Below, piece by piece: positions 1 to 9,256 of a DNA stretch of 64,000 bases. Position numbers and translations under genes: made by a program. The stretch is taken from assembly GCF_003026475.1 (NCBI RefSeq), contig NZ_PYMC01000019.1:1-64000 (forward strand), written 5' to 3'. Every line of letters begins with the position of its first letter. Positions within the stretch are counted from its first letter, which is position 1. The notes under the pieces are model-generated. The model made no database searches. It was not told the origin of the DNA and was given only the letters and a program-made list of their open reading frames with translations. The stretch comes from Photobacterium lipolyticum. Lineage in GTDB: Bacteria; Pseudomonadota; Gammaproteobacteria; Enterobacterales; Vibrionaceae.

Positions 1-127
1 TGGTTCTATGGTTCTATGGTTCTATGGTTCTATGGTTCTATGGTTCTATGGTTCTATGGTTCTATGGTTCTATGGTTCTATGGTTCTATGGTTCTATGGT
101 TCTATGGTTCTATGGTTCTATGGTTCT
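1..127. repeat. 8-bp tandem repeat array (unit TGGTTCTA)
   Basis: Fifteen perfect copies of an octanucleotide plus seven bases of a sixteenth run from the window edge to base 127, so the true array may be longer to the left. Because eight is not a multiple of three, all three plus-strand frames stay open and read the same cyclic octapeptide (MVLWFYGS); the minus strand meets a stop in every 24 bases. No gene is recognisable around it, so I treat it as an intergenic microsatellite beyond the 3' end of dinB. Bases 128-249 hold only a CTCG-rich degenerate stretch of the kind seen elsewhere in the window. Confidence 0.95.
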
Positions 128-249
128 GCAAGCAGACTCTCTGATCCTCAAAAGAAGTCAAGGTTTGGCTCTTTCTCGAAACTCGAACCTAGTTACTCAA
201 CACTGCTTCTCCATAGAGCCTCAGGGCCATAGGTCCGCTCTTCCCGCTT

Positions 250-1326
250 TTAAAACCCTTCAAACGACAGCTGTTGCGCTTTGATACCATAATCTAAGCC
301 GACGCCAATACCTATCAATCTGATCTCTCGACCTTTTTGCCGAGTGAGCGCTTCTTTTAATAAACCAACAAACTGAGATTTATCTAATGATGGCAGACTA
401 TGCTCAACCGTTGTTTGCTGAAAGTCGGCGAACTTCACTTTGATACTTTGCTTGGCAATATTCATCATCGGACGTACTCGCTTTAGGCGATTTTCAAGTT
501 CCGGGTATAACGCTTCCACGATTTGCCAGCATTGCTCGTAGTCGCTGATATTACGAGAAAAAGTACGCTCGACACCAACCGATTTACGTTGCCGCTCAAC
601 CACCACTTCGCGGTCATCAATCCCATGCGACCGCGACCATAGCGACTGACCGAATTTGCCAAACTGCTGCAGCAATAAATGACGATCATAAGCCTGTACA
701 TCCTGGCCGACATACAAGCCTTTTTCATGCAGCTTCTGAATCGTTACTTTGCCAACGCCAGGTATTTTTTCTAACTTCAGGTTAGCAACAAATGCCCCCA
801 CATCATCAGGCGTCACCACATATTGTCCGTTCGGCTTGTTGAGATCCGAAGCTATTTTGGCGATAAATTTAACCGGGGCGATACCAGCAGAAGCCGTTAG
901 ATGAAGCTCTTCTTCTATTGCTCGCCTAATGTCTTGTGCAATCAGAGTCGCCGAGCCATGAAATAATTCACACTCAGTGACATCAAGGTAGGCTTCGTCT
1001 AGCGACAGTGGTTCAATCTTATCGGTATAGCGCTGAAAAATGGCGCGGATCTGCTGTGATACTTCTTTATAAACCCCCATACGCCCGGGCACCAAGGTTA
1101 AATGCGGACACAATTTCATCGCCTGAGCCGTCGGCATAGCAGAGCGTACCCCATACTTACGGGCAAGATAATTACAAGTACTAATAACCCCTCGCTGCTC
1201 GGAGCGACCGCCTATTGCGATGGGGATATTTTGCAACTCCGGGTTGTCACGCATTTCGACCGCGGCGAAAAAACAGTCCATATCAACGTGTACTATTTTC
1301 CGTTGCACTGGGTAGGTATCTGGCAC
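250..1326 (-). CDS. dinB: DNA polymerase IV (Y-family translesion polymerase)
   Basis: DinB copies past DNA lesions during the SOS response and is error-prone. The N-terminus carries the family signature [14 protein letters not shown], with metal-binding Asp, followed by the palm motif [10 protein letters not shown] near residue 100 that holds the catalytic Asp-Glu pair; the helix-hairpin-helix thumb (IPGVGKVT) and little-finger domain follow. The length of about 358 residues is normal. I chose GTG at 1326 because AGAGGA lies just upstream; TTG at 1341 and GTG at 1308 are alternatives. A LexA-type box sits about 30 bp upstream. The gene follows the nqr operon on the same strand, separated by a 270-bp gap, as in other Vibrionaceae. 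Confidence 0.97.
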   Translation of the reverse strand: MPDTYPVQRKIVHVDMDCFFAAVEMRDNPELQNIPIAIGGRSEQRGVISTCNYLARKYGVRSAMPTAQAMKLCPHLTLVPGRMGVYKEVSQQIRAIFQRYTDKIEPLSLDEAYLDVTECELFHGSATLIAQDIRRAIEEELHLTASAGIAPVKFIAKIASDLNKPNGQYVVTPDDVGAFVANLKLEKIPGVGKVTIQKLHEKGLYVGQDVQAYDRHLLLQQFGKFGQSLWSRSHGIDDREVVVERQRKSVGVERTFSRNISDYEQCWQIVEALYPELENRLKRVRPMMNIAKQSIKVKFADFQQTTVEHSLPSLDKSQFVGLLKEALTRQKGREIRLIGIGVGLDYGIKAQQLSFEGF

Positions 1327-1355
1327 AATTCCTCTCAACAAACAGACCCTAACAA

Positions 1356-1371
1356 CTGTCTTTATATACAG
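1356..1371 (-). promoter_or_regulatory. LexA (SOS) box of dinB
   Basis: CTGTCTTTATATACAG is a perfect CTGT-N8-ACAG match to the gammaproteobacterial LexA operator, 30 bp before the chosen dinB start. It fits the known SOS control of dinB. No other box of this quality was noticed in the window. Confidence 0.9.
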
Positions 1372-1376
1372 TAATC

Positions 1377-1411
1377 ATTATATACCCAAACGACCTTAAG
1401 ATGCGAGATCC
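1377..1411. repeat. 35-bp dispersed intergenic repeat, copy 1
   Basis: This stretch matches 46132-46166 at 32 of 35 positions, opening with ATTATATACCCAA and closing with ATGCGAGATCC. Both copies lie just upstream of a minus-strand gene (dinB here, tadA there). Similar TATACCCAA...CCTCAAGATG elements are, from memory, common between genes in Vibrionaceae. Confidence 0.8.
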
Positions 1412-1502
1412 GGAGGGAATGCTAATACCCAATCGATTAATTAACTGATCAATTCTAGCGAGAGTTAAAATGCTTTTAGACACGGAGAGAAGTTAAAGAT
1501 AT

Positions 1503-1527
1503 AAAAAAGCCTGAGTAAACTCAGGCT
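1503..1527 (-). terminator. Rho-independent terminator of the nqr-apbE-nqrM transcript
   Basis: AGCCTGAGT pairs with ACTCAGGCT around a very short loop, and on the minus strand the stem is followed by a run of T. It lies about 70 bp past the stop of nqrM. Confidence 0.8.
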
Positions 1528-1598
1528 ATTTGACCAATCGGGGCGATTATTTCGACACTATTAGCTGACGAAATGGCAATACATTAAACGGTCATCGA

Positions 1599-1820
1599 CT
1601 AAACGATCTGGTTTTTCTTCCACTCGGCTTGCTTTGCAGCCCGTGCTTCACGCTTTTTACGTGCATCACAAGGTTCGGGACAATTACATTCCTTCGCAAT
1701 ACCGATGCCGTCCAATCCACCACAACTTCCGCTTACTGTTTTACGCTGAAAGATATAACCGACTGCCATCGCGATGATAACCAGCAGAAAGACCGCAAAG
1801 GTTGTTAGATATACTGTCAT
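1599..1820 (-). CDS. nqrM: Na+-NQR maturation protein NqrM (DUF539 family)
   Basis: A 73-residue protein with one N-terminal membrane helix (about residues 4-24) and then a cysteine-rich segment, with Cys in SGSCGG and in KECNCPEPC, ending in a charged tail. NqrM is needed to assemble active Na+-NQR, probably by helping place the iron centre held between NqrD and NqrE. Position as the last gene after nqrF and apbE, 9 bp from apbE, is the usual order in Vibrionaceae. The size, helix and four cysteines match the family. Confidence 0.92.
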   Translation of the reverse strand: MTVYLTTFAVFLLVIIAMAVGYIFQRKTVSGSCGGLDGIGIAKECNCPEPCDARKKREARAAKQAEWKKNQIV

Positions 1821-1829
1821 GATAACTCT

Positions 1830-2852
1830 CTATTTCTTTTGTAGATAAGGAGAAAATGCTTCTGATGCATATTCCTTATAGCCTTGTTCCGTTTTTACCA
1901 CTAACAGAACAGGTAATTTTTCTGTTTTCGCTAACGCCAGTGCTTTTTCTTCTCCCATCACAGAGAAAGCTGTCGCCAACGCATCGGCCGTCATGCTGGA
2001 TGGGTGCAGTACAGTCACCGACACGACATGATTGGCAATCGGCTTACACGTTTTTGGATCAATCAGGTGCGAATAGCGAACACCGTCTTCTTCGAAGTAG
2101 TTACGATAATCACCCGATGTTGCCACAGCCATGTCACCTGGTTCAATGATTTCCTGCACAGCACGGCTACCATCATCAGTTGGTTTCTCTACCGCAATAC
2201 GCCACGGTACACCTTCGAGGTTCACGCCTTTCAGACGTAATTCACCACCAATTTCAACCAGGTAATCAACAACATTAAGCTCATTAAAATAGTCAGCAAC
2301 AACATCAACACCAAAACCTTTCGCAATAGACGACAAGTCTACATAGAGCTCAGGGATATTCTTCGTCAATGTATTACCATCAACCGACAGGTGATCAATG
2401 CCGACAATTTTACGGCGAGCAGCTAACTCTTCATCTGTTGGGATCACTTCGGGACGCGCTTCCGGACCAAAGCTCCACAGATTCACCACCGGACCAACAG
2501 TGACATCTAAGGCGCCGCCAGTAAGTTTAGATAAACGAATCGCTTCTTTCACCACTTTCGCGGTATCTGCAGAGACAGCGAATGGTTCATTCGTGGTCTG
2601 CTGGTTAAATTGACTGAGCTCGGAATGCTTACGATAGGTCGACATCTGATCGTTAACTCGCTCTAAACGACGATCAATCTCGGCCTGAATATCTGTGGCA
2701 CTCGGTAAACCTTCCTGCTTAATCAACTTCACTGAATAGTAGGTGCCCATTGTAGAGCCGCTTAAATGGATCAACTCACGTTGATCACCGCAGCCTGCCA
2801 GTGTTATCGCCATAACAAGCAGCATGGCTGCTCGGGTAAGGAACGTCTTCAT
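1830..2852 (-). CDS. apbE: FAD:protein FMN transferase (flavinyltransferase), lipoprotein
   Basis: ApbE attaches FMN through a phosphoester bond to Thr of NqrB and NqrC. The 340-residue protein starts with a lipoprotein signal (TLAGC, Cys about residue 21), so it is anchored in the membrane on the periplasmic side. Family signatures are visible: GSTMGTYY near the start, the DVTVGPVVNLWSFGP stretch, DLSSIAKGFGVD and SHLIDPKT. It sits between nqrF and nqrM, as expected for a factor dedicated to this complex. A hairpin between nqrF and apbE may lower its expression relative to the structural genes. Confidence 0.97.
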   Translation of the reverse strand: MKTFLTRAAMLLVMAITLAGCGDQRELIHLSGSTMGTYYSVKLIKQEGLPSATDIQAEIDRRLERVNDQMSTYRKHSELSQFNQQTTNEPFAVSADTAKVVKEAIRLSKLTGGALDVTVGPVVNLWSFGPEARPEVIPTDEELAARRKIVGIDHLSVDGNTLTKNIPELYVDLSSIAKGFGVDVVADYFNELNVVDYLVEIGGELRLKGVNLEGVPWRIAVEKPTDDGSRAVQEIIEPGDMAVATSGDYRNYFEEDGVRYSHLIDPKTCKPIANHVVSVTVLHPSSMTADALATAFSVMGEEKALALAKTEKLPVLLVVKTEQGYKEYASEAFSPYLQKK

Positions 2853-2946
2853 TCAACCACTCCAGAGGGACTCTCTTTTACTGGTTAGCAAACAGCTGTC
2901 TGTCAATAACCACAATAGAAAGAATATTATTATGATGCCAGTACGA

Positions 2947-2978
2947 AAAATGGCTGACCCTATCGGATCAGCCATTTT
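2947..2978 (-). terminator. Hairpin between nqrF and apbE (possible partial terminator)
   Basis: An 11-bp perfect stem (AAAATGGCTGA with TCAGCCATTTT, 10-nt loop) sits 21 bp after the nqrF stop, with a T run on the minus strand. It could end or attenuate the nqr message before apbE and nqrM. Confidence 0.65.
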
Positions 2979-2998
2979 AATTATGTGTGAAAAGCTAA

Positions 2999-4222
2999 TT
3001 AGCCACCGAAGTCATCCAACAGGATGTTTTCGTCTTCAACACCAAGATCTTTCAGCATACCGATAACAGCGGCATTCATCATTGGTGGACCACACATGTA
3101 GTATTCACAATCTTCAGGTGCTTCGTGATCTTTTAAGTAGTTCTCATAAATCACGTTATGGATGAAGCCTGTATAACCATCCCAGTTATCTTCTGGAGAT
3201 GGATCAGACAATGCTACATGCCATTCGAAGTTCTCGTTCTCAGCCGCTAGTTTATCGAAATCTTCTACGTAGAACATTTCACGCTTAGAACGGGCACCAT
3301 ACCAGTAAGTCATCTTACGGGTAGACTGCAGACGGTGAAGCTGATCGAAGATATGCGATCGCATTGGTGCCATACCTGCACCACCACCGATAAAGACCAT
3401 TTCGTTGTCCGTCTCTTTAGCAAAGAACTCACCAAACGGACCAGAAATAGTACACTTATCACCCGGCTTAAGAGACCAGATATACGATGACATCACGCCA
3501 GGCGGTACGTCAGGGTTATTTGGCGGCGGTGTCGCAATACGAACATTCAGTTTGATCAGGCCTTTCTCTTCTGGGTATGAAGCCATAGAGTAAGCCCTGA
3601 TTGAATGCTCTTTCACGATTGACTCGTAACGGAACAAGTTAAACTTATCCCAGTCTTCGCGGTACTCTTCCGGCACATCGAAATCAGCGTATTTAATATG
3701 ATGAGGTTCAGCTTCAATCTGAATGTAACCACCTGCACGGAAAGGAACTTCCTCGCCTTCAGGGATTTTTAGCACCAACTCTTTAATGAAGGTTGCTTCG
3801 TTATCATTCGAAAGAACTTCACATTCCCACTTCTTCACGCCGAAGATTTCTTCCGGAAGTTCGATCTGCATGTCGGATTTAACGCTAACCTGACAAGCCA
3901 GACGTTCGCCTTCACGCGCTTCGCCTTTAGTAACGTGGTCAAGTTCGGTCGGCAGAATATCACCACCGCCAGACTTCACTTTTACACGGCACTGACCACA
4001 AGAACCACCGCCACCACAAGCCGATGATACGAAGATACCATTAGCAGAAAGGGCATTTAGCAGTTTGCCACCGGCAGCGGTTGTAATCGCTTTTTCCGGA
4101 TCGTTGTTTACTGAGATAGTAATGTCGCCTGATGGTACCAGCTTAGATTTAGCGAATAGGATCACTAAAACCAAAGCCAGGATAATCAAGGTGAACATAA
4201 CTACGCCAAGAATAATATCCAT
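2999..4222 (-). CDS. nqrF: Na+-translocating NADH:quinone reductase subunit F
   Basis: NqrF is the electron entry subunit: it oxidises NADH through FAD and a 2Fe-2S centre. The 407-residue protein has one N-terminal membrane helix (about 3-23), a ferredoxin-like domain with Cys69, Cys75, Cys78 and Cys110 as cluster ligands, an FAD domain with RAYSMAS near residue 210, and an NADH-binding domain with [11 protein letters not shown] and a C-terminal CGPPMM motif. The length equals that of Vibrio NqrF. It is the last structural gene of the operon, 22 bp after nqrE. Confidence 0.98.
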   Translation of the reverse strand: MDIILGVVMFTLIILALVLVILFAKSKLVPSGDITISVNNDPEKAITTAAGGKLLNALSANGIFVSSACGGGGSCGQCRVKVKSGGGDILPTELDHVTKGEAREGERLACQVSVKSDMQIELPEEIFGVKKWECEVLSNDNEATFIKELVLKIPEGEEVPFRAGGYIQIEAEPHHIKYADFDVPEEYREDWDKFNLFRYESIVKEHSIRAYSMASYPEEKGLIKLNVRIATPPPNNPDVPPGVMSSYIWSLKPGDKCTISGPFGEFFAKETDNEMVFIGGGAGMAPMRSHIFDQLHRLQSTRKMTYWYGARSKREMFYVEDFDKLAAENENFEWHVALSDPSPEDNWDGYTGFIHNVIYENYLKDHEAPEDCEYYMCGPPMMNAAVIGMLKDLGVEDENILLDDFGG

Positions 4223-4244
4223 TGACTATTCCTTATTATCCTGA

Positions 4245-4841
4245 TTACAGCTGTACACCGGAGAAGGACATGAAGCCCAACGCCATTAGACCAACAGTGA
4301 TGAACGTAATACCCAGACCACGCAGACCCGGTGGTACATCAGAGTACTTCATCTTCTCGCGGATACCCGCAAGTGCCACGATTGCCAGCATCCAACCCAC
4401 ACCAGAACCGAAGCCATAGACAACAGATTCAGCAAAGTTGTAATCACGCTGTACCATGAAAGATACACCACCGAAGATGGCACAGTTTACTGTGATCAAC
4501 GGAAGGAAAATACCTAACGCGTTGTATAGCGGCGGGAAGAATCGGTCCAAAACCATTTCCAGGATCTGTACCAGTGCCGCGATAACACCGATGAAAGTGA
4601 TAAAGTTCAGGAAGCTCAGGTCAACGCCTTGAACGATAGCACCATCTTTCAGGAGCAGATTGTAAACAAGGTTGTTTACCGGAACCGCAATCGTCAGTAC
4701 GACGATTACCGCAACACCCAGACCGAAAGAGGTTTTTACTTTCTTAGATACGGCAAGGAATGTACACATCCCCAAGAAAAACGAAAGTGCCATGTTCTCG
4801 ATAAAAATCGAACGAACTAAAAGGCTTAGATAATGTTCCAT
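4245..4841 (-). CDS. nqrE: Na+-translocating NADH:quinone reductase subunit E
   Basis: A 198-residue integral membrane protein with about six helices, homologous to NqrD and to RnfA. NqrD and NqrE together hold an iron centre within the membrane that passes electrons across it. The repeated Gly- and Cys-containing segments ([15 protein letters not shown] and [13 protein letters not shown]) are typical of the family and provide the metal cysteines. It begins 7 bp after nqrD, consistent with coupled translation. Confidence 0.97.
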   Translation of the reverse strand: MEHYLSLLVRSIFIENMALSFFLGMCTFLAVSKKVKTSFGLGVAVIVVLTIAVPVNNLVYNLLLKDGAIVQGVDLSFLNFITFIGVIAALVQILEMVLDRFFPPLYNALGIFLPLITVNCAIFGGVSFMVQRDYNFAESVVYGFGSGVGWMLAIVALAGIREKMKYSDVPPGLRGLGITFITVGLMALGFMSFSGVQL

Positions 4842-4848
4842 GTTCCCC

Positions 4849-5481
4849 TTACTCCTTCGCTTCTACTTGTTCTGGACGGATAATCCGGATAGCCCAGATC
4901 ATGAAACCAATCAGGAAGAAAGCAGATGGTGCTAATAGCATCAGACCATTCGGCTGATACCAGCCACCGTCAGAAACCAGAGGCAGAACCTCAACACCGA
5001 ATAGCTTGCCTGAACCCAATAGTTCACGGAAGAAGCCAACAGTAATCAGTACGAAACCGTAACCAAGACCGTTACCAATACCATCGATAAATGACGGTAG
5101 TGGCGCCGACTTCATGGCATATGCTTCTGCACGCCCCATTACGATACAGTTAGTAATGATCAGGCCAACGAATACAGAAAGCTGCTTAGAAATATCATAA
5201 ACATACGCTTTCAGTACCTGGTCTACCACAATTACCAATGATGCAATGATTGCCATCTGCACGATGATACGCACACTGTTAGGAATATGATGACGGATCA
5301 GTGATACAAAAAGGTTAGAAAATGCAGTAACAAACATTACTGCCAGCGTCATTACAAACGCCGTTTCTAATTTTGTTGTTACTGCCAATGCAGAACATAC
5401 ACCAAGAACCTGAAGCGCAATCGGGTTGTTATCGATAAACGGCGCAAACAGGATCTTTTTCATTTCTTTAGTATCAGCCAT
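4849..5481 (-). CDS. nqrD: Na+-translocating NADH:quinone reductase subunit D
   Basis: A 210-residue membrane protein with about six helices, paralogous to NqrE. The conserved cysteine segments [12 protein letters not shown] near residue 28 and [14 protein letters not shown] near residue 112 mark the intramembrane iron site shared with NqrE. The start codon overlaps the end of nqrC by 8 bp, a sign of translational coupling inside the nqrABCDEF operon. Confidence 0.97.
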   Translation of the reverse strand: MADTKEMKKILFAPFIDNNPIALQVLGVCSALAVTTKLETAFVMTLAVMFVTAFSNLFVSLIRHHIPNSVRIIVQMAIIASLVIVVDQVLKAYVYDISKQLSVFVGLIITNCIVMGRAEAYAMKSAPLPSFIDGIGNGLGYGFVLITVGFFRELLGSGKLFGVEVLPLVSDGGWYQPNGLMLLAPSAFFLIGFMIWAIRIIRPEQVEAKE

Positions 5482-6268
5482 TATTCAGGCCTCCCTCACG
5501 AACCTTAGCCAGGAAAGGACCAAAGCCCATGTCACCTAACCAGAAGTCGAAGGTGTGTTGTACACCATTACCCGTTAAGGTTGCACCAGATAGACCATCT
5601 ACACCGTATAGATCGCCAGCAGGAGCGCCACCTTTAACAATACGAATTGCTGGTTTGTTATTGTCGTCAAACAACTTCTTACCAACAAACTGAGCACGCC
5701 AGTTAGGGTTCTCGACTTCACCACCAAGCCCAGGCGTTTCACCCTGATCGTAGTAAGTGATGCCTGAAACCGTGTTACCGTCAGTTTCAACCGCAACGAA
5801 TGCGTACATCATTGACCACAGACCATTACCATGAATCGGTAAGATTAGCTTCTCAACATTGTCATTCGCGTCTTTCACCAGGTAAACAGTCGCAACATTT
5901 GCGCGGCGAATGATTTTACCAAGATCTTTATCAGCCTCTAGCTTAATAGACTGGCTTGGATCTTTCGCTGCAGCACGCTGCTTGTATTGAGCGGCTGTTT
6001 GACCTGCTTCGGTCTGTGCAACGAATTCACCAGTGTTTAGATCAACCAGTTTAGGCTCGATGAACTGCTCGTAAGCTTCCGTTACGTTAGTGCCGTCTTG
6101 TAACAGACCGGAAACTGAAAGGATATTGCGCTGAACGTCAAGAACCGCATTGGCCTGCTGTAATGGACGCAGAACAACCGCAGCAGTTGATACCACGATA
6201 GAGCACACTAAGCTCAATGCGATAACAACAGTCAGCGTTTTCTTAATGCTATCGTTATTACTTGACAT
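5474..6268 (-). CDS. nqrC: Na+-translocating NADH:quinone reductase subunit C
   Basis: NqrC has one N-terminal membrane helix (about 11-34) and a periplasmic domain that carries covalently bound FMN. The attachment motif SGAT ends at Thr230, the expected target of ApbE. At 264 residues it is of usual length. It overlaps nqrB by 11 bp upstream and nqrD by 8 bp downstream. Confidence 0.97.
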   Translation of the reverse strand: MSSNNDSIKKTLTVVIALSLVCSIVVSTAAVVLRPLQQANAVLDVQRNILSVSGLLQDGTNVTEAYEQFIEPKLVDLNTGEFVAQTEAGQTAAQYKQRAAAKDPSQSIKLEADKDLGKIIRRANVATVYLVKDANDNVEKLILPIHGNGLWSMMYAFVAVETDGNTVSGITYYDQGETPGLGGEVENPNWRAQFVGKKLFDDNNKPAIRIVKGGAPAGDLYGVDGLSGATLTGNGVQHTFDFWLGDMGFGPFLAKVREGGLNNG

Positions 6269-7502
6269 GACGTGCTAGTCTCCGCTTGATGTTGCCCTGA
6301 ACCACTAGGTTGTCAAATAGAGGTGCGAATAGGTTAGCGAATAGAATCGCCAGCATCATACCTTCAGGGTACGCAGGGTTAACCACACGAACCATTACTG
6401 CCATTGCACCGATGAGTGCGCCGTACCACCATTTACCTTTGTTAGTAAATGCAGCAGACACCGGATCGGTCGCCATGAACATCATACCGAACGCAAAACC
6501 ACCCAGAACCAGGTGCCAGTGCCAAGGCATGCTGAACATTGCATTGGTATCAGACCCCATAATGTTAAACAGGGTTGCCGTCACGATCATGCCAAGCATG
6601 GTACCCGCGATGATGCGCCATGAAGCAATGCCCATGTACACGATCATTGCACCACCAAGGATGATGAACAGCGTAGAAACTTCACCGATAGAACCAGGAA
6701 TACGACCAATAAAGGCATCCATCCAGCTGATTGCTTCGCCAGTCACTACGTTGATTAAGTTCGCATCACCACCTTGTGCCCATTGGCTTAGCGCCGTCGC
6801 ACCAGTAAAGCCGTCTGCTGCTGTCCATACTGCATCACCAGAGATTTGAGCTGGGTATGCGAAGAACAGGAATGCACGGCCTGCTAGTGCAGGGTTAAGG
6901 AAGTTACGACCGGTACCGCCGAAGATTTCTTTCGCGACAACAACACCAAAGGTAATACCCAGTGCTGCTTGCCAAAGTGGTAGTGTTGCCGGAACGATAA
7001 GCGCGAAAAGAATAGAAGTAACAAAGAAACCTTCGTTAACCTCATGCTTACGCACCATACAGAAAAGGACTTCCCAGAAACCACCAACTGCAAATACAAC
7101 CGCATAGATAGGCAGGAAGTAAGTCGCACCCAGTAGCATTTTGCTACCCCAGCCGGCATCGGCTGATAAAGTGCCACCTAACATATCTGTTAGCCAGTAA
7201 TGCCAGTCGCCACCGATAATAGCTGCCAACTGATCACCCACATACATGTGGTTAAGAGCAGAAACCGCCTGGTGACCCGTGTTATACATACCCCAGAACA
7301 TTGCTGGGAATACTGCAAACCACACCATGATCATAAGGCGCTTTAAATCAACGCTATCACGAACGTGTGAGCCTGTGCGAGTCACTGTTCCGGGTGTATA
7401 CATAAGAGTTGCAAACGCTTCATACAGCGCAAACCATCTCTCGTGCTTACCACCTGGCTCAAAGTGATGTTCAACCTGCTCGAGTAAATTCTTGAGACCC
7501 AT
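6258..7502 (-). CDS. nqrB: Na+-translocating NADH:quinone reductase subunit B
   Basis: NqrB is the large membrane subunit, with about ten helices; it binds riboflavin and a covalent FMN and is thought to contain the sodium path. The motif GFTGAT ends at Thr236, the same number as the FMN-linked Thr known in Vibrio cholerae. The length of 414 residues fits. It lies 3 bp after nqrA. A long open frame on the opposite strand (6310-6849) is a shadow of this gene. Confidence 0.98.
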   Translation of the reverse strand: MGLKNLLEQVEHHFEPGGKHERWFALYEAFATLMYTPGTVTRTGSHVRDSVDLKRLMIMVWFAVFPAMFWGMYNTGHQAVSALNHMYVGDQLAAIIGGDWHYWLTDMLGGTLSADAGWGSKMLLGATYFLPIYAVVFAVGGFWEVLFCMVRKHEVNEGFFVTSILFALIVPATLPLWQAALGITFGVVVAKEIFGGTGRNFLNPALAGRAFLFFAYPAQISGDAVWTAADGFTGATALSQWAQGGDANLINVVTGEAISWMDAFIGRIPGSIGEVSTLFIILGGAMIVYMGIASWRIIAGTMLGMIVTATLFNIMGSDTNAMFSMPWHWHLVLGGFAFGMMFMATDPVSAAFTNKGKWWYGALIGAMAVMVRVVNPAYPEGMMLAILFANLFAPLFDNLVVQGNIKRRLARHVK

Positions 7503-7505
7503 GAA

Positions 7506-8846
7506 TTACCCTTCCTTCTCAATTTTGTCCAGGCACTCACGTAGCAGTGGACCAAACTCATACTTACCTGGGCATACAAACGTACATAAAGCCAGATCTT
7601 CTTCATCAAGCTCTAACGCACCCAGCAACTGCGCACTATCACTATCACCCGCACACAGATCACGAAGAAGCAGTGTTGGCTCAATATCCAGTGGCATCAC
7701 TTTTTCATAGCTACCAATTGGCACCATCGCACGCTCACTTCCGTTCATCGTTGTTGTCATGTTGAACAACTGACCTGAGAAGAGGTGACTAAGGAAAGAA
7801 CGCGTCACTGAGAACTTGTTTTTACCCGGTACAATCCAGCCTAAGAATTCTTTTTCATAGCCTTCACGAAGCGCTGACACTTGCAAGTGGTAACGACCAA
7901 GATAAGCGTGCGGGCCGACCGCATGAACACCATTGAGAACAGAACCTGACAACACCCGAATCTCACCAGGCATCATTTCAGAATCGGTTAACTGCTCGAT
8001 TGAAGCTCCGATCTGAGTGCGAACCAAACGGGGTTTATTCACAACAGGACCGGCAAGTGCTACAACGCGGTCTGTATATAGCTCACCTGTTAGGAAAAGC
8101 TGACCGAATGCAATCACATCTTGATAGTTGATGTGCCATGCAACGTTTGCAGCGTTTGCACCGAATAACATGTGAATGTGAGTACCAACGATACCTGCAG
8201 GGTGTGGACCGTTAAATACATGTTCTTCAACATTTGCTTCAGAACTACGAGGTAGACTCGCACCAGATTTACAAACCAAAACCTTTCCGCTAGTCAGACG
8301 CGATAGTAGCGTCAAACCGGCAACAAAAGCGTCGCTTTGCTCATTAATGATCATTTCTGGATTCGCTGCCAGCGGGTTGCTATCGATAGCTGTTACAAAG
8401 ATTGCCTTTGTTTCAGAATCGACTGGGGCAACCTTGCTAAATGGACGCGTACGAAGCGCTGTCCACATACCAGATTCAACCAACTGCTCAACAATCGCAG
8501 AGCGATCTAGTTGTGCTAATTGATCCGCCTCATAGCGGTTGAACGTGACTTGCTCATTGCCTTCTACATCAATCACAACTGATTGCAGAACACGCTTAGC
8601 ACCACGGTTGATTTCCGTTACCTTGCCACTGGCTGGAGCAGTAAACTTAACGCCAGGATTCTTCTTATCTTCAAAAAGAACCTGACCTTTTTTTACTACA
8701 TCCCCAACACGGGTATGCATTGTAGGACGCATACCAACATATTCTTCGCCAAGCAAGGCGACTCGTGTGATGGAATTACCATCATTTATCGCCTGGGTAG
8801 GAGTCCCTGAAATTGGGATATCCAGCCCTTTTTTTATTGTAATCAT
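7506..8846 (-). CDS. nqrA: Na+-translocating NADH:quinone reductase subunit A
   Basis: NqrA is the cytoplasmic subunit of the Na+-pumping NADH dehydrogenase and takes part in quinone binding. The protein opens with [14 protein letters not shown], the typical family start, so I use ATG at 8846 rather than an upstream in-frame GTG at 8858; this gives 446 residues. It is the first gene of nqrABCDEF-apbE-nqrM. The upstream gap of about 400 bp should contain the operon promoter. Confidence 0.98.
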   Translation of the reverse strand: MITIKKGLDIPISGTPTQAINDGNSITRVALLGEEYVGMRPTMHTRVGDVVKKGQVLFEDKKNPGVKFTAPASGKVTEINRGAKRVLQSVVIDVEGNEQVTFNRYEADQLAQLDRSAIVEQLVESGMWTALRTRPFSKVAPVDSETKAIFVTAIDSNPLAANPEMIINEQSDAFVAGLTLLSRLTSGKVLVCKSGASLPRSSEANVEEHVFNGPHPAGIVGTHIHMLFGANAANVAWHINYQDVIAFGQLFLTGELYTDRVVALAGPVVNKPRLVRTQIGASIEQLTDSEMMPGEIRVLSGSVLNGVHAVGPHAYLGRYHLQVSALREGYEKEFLGWIVPGKNKFSVTRSFLSHLFSGQLFNMTTTMNGSERAMVPIGSYEKVMPLDIEPTLLLRDLCAGDSDSAQLLGALELDEEDLALCTFVCPGKYEFGPLLRECLDKIEKEG

Positions 8847-9256
8847 ACGCACTTGCACTACATTAACGGGAAAAAGAATTTTCTATTGCGCAATCAAGGC
8901 CCGACTTTCCGTTATCCGAAGCCAGCCCACTTTACGCCACCGAAACCGCAACACCCTATTAACTAACTCGCCACAATATTTGATAACGAGTAATTTTAAG
9001 GCAAATATTCTAGCATTAATGTACTCGTTGTTACTATGCCAAACCATGCTAATCGGGGCGAAAACCAGCGAACATCTTAAAGACAATAGATCGTTAGCTT
9101 AAAATTTTGACTTAACGCACAAATGTGGAAATATCATGAATTATCAAAATATTTTCACTCAAGAAACATTGCTAACAAAAAACAAATACAACCGAAACAC
9201 CCAAAACAATGGGGCAACAAGCCCCCTATTCTATTTGTTTCAGATTTGTCTCGATG
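8847..9256. other. AT-rich gap upstream of nqrA
   Basis: The region separates the start of nqrA from the 3' end of the TRAP-binding-protein gene. A short GGGGC/GCCCC hairpin at 9211-9225, with AT-rich sequence after it on the minus strand, could terminate the latter. The rest is AT-rich and probably holds the nqr promoter, but I see no operator I can name. An open frame at 8767-9102 on the plus strand overlaps nqrA and shows no protein-like features. Confidence 0.5.

Noticed and set aside
1..127. CRISPR-like repeat
   Set aside because: Units are 8 bp with no spacers and no cas genes nearby.
8..232. Open frames through the 8-bp array encoding repeated MVLWFYGS
   Set aside because: They arise because the repeat lacks plus-strand stops; there is no ribosome site and the downstream residues look random.
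6310..6849. 179-codon frame opposite nqrB
   Set aside because: It lies fully inside a certain gene and its product is low-complexity, as expected for an antisense shadow.
8767..9102. 111-codon plus-strand frame across the nqrA start
   Set aside because: It overlaps nqrA, has no recognisable motif or ribosome site, and its product looks like translated promoter sequence.
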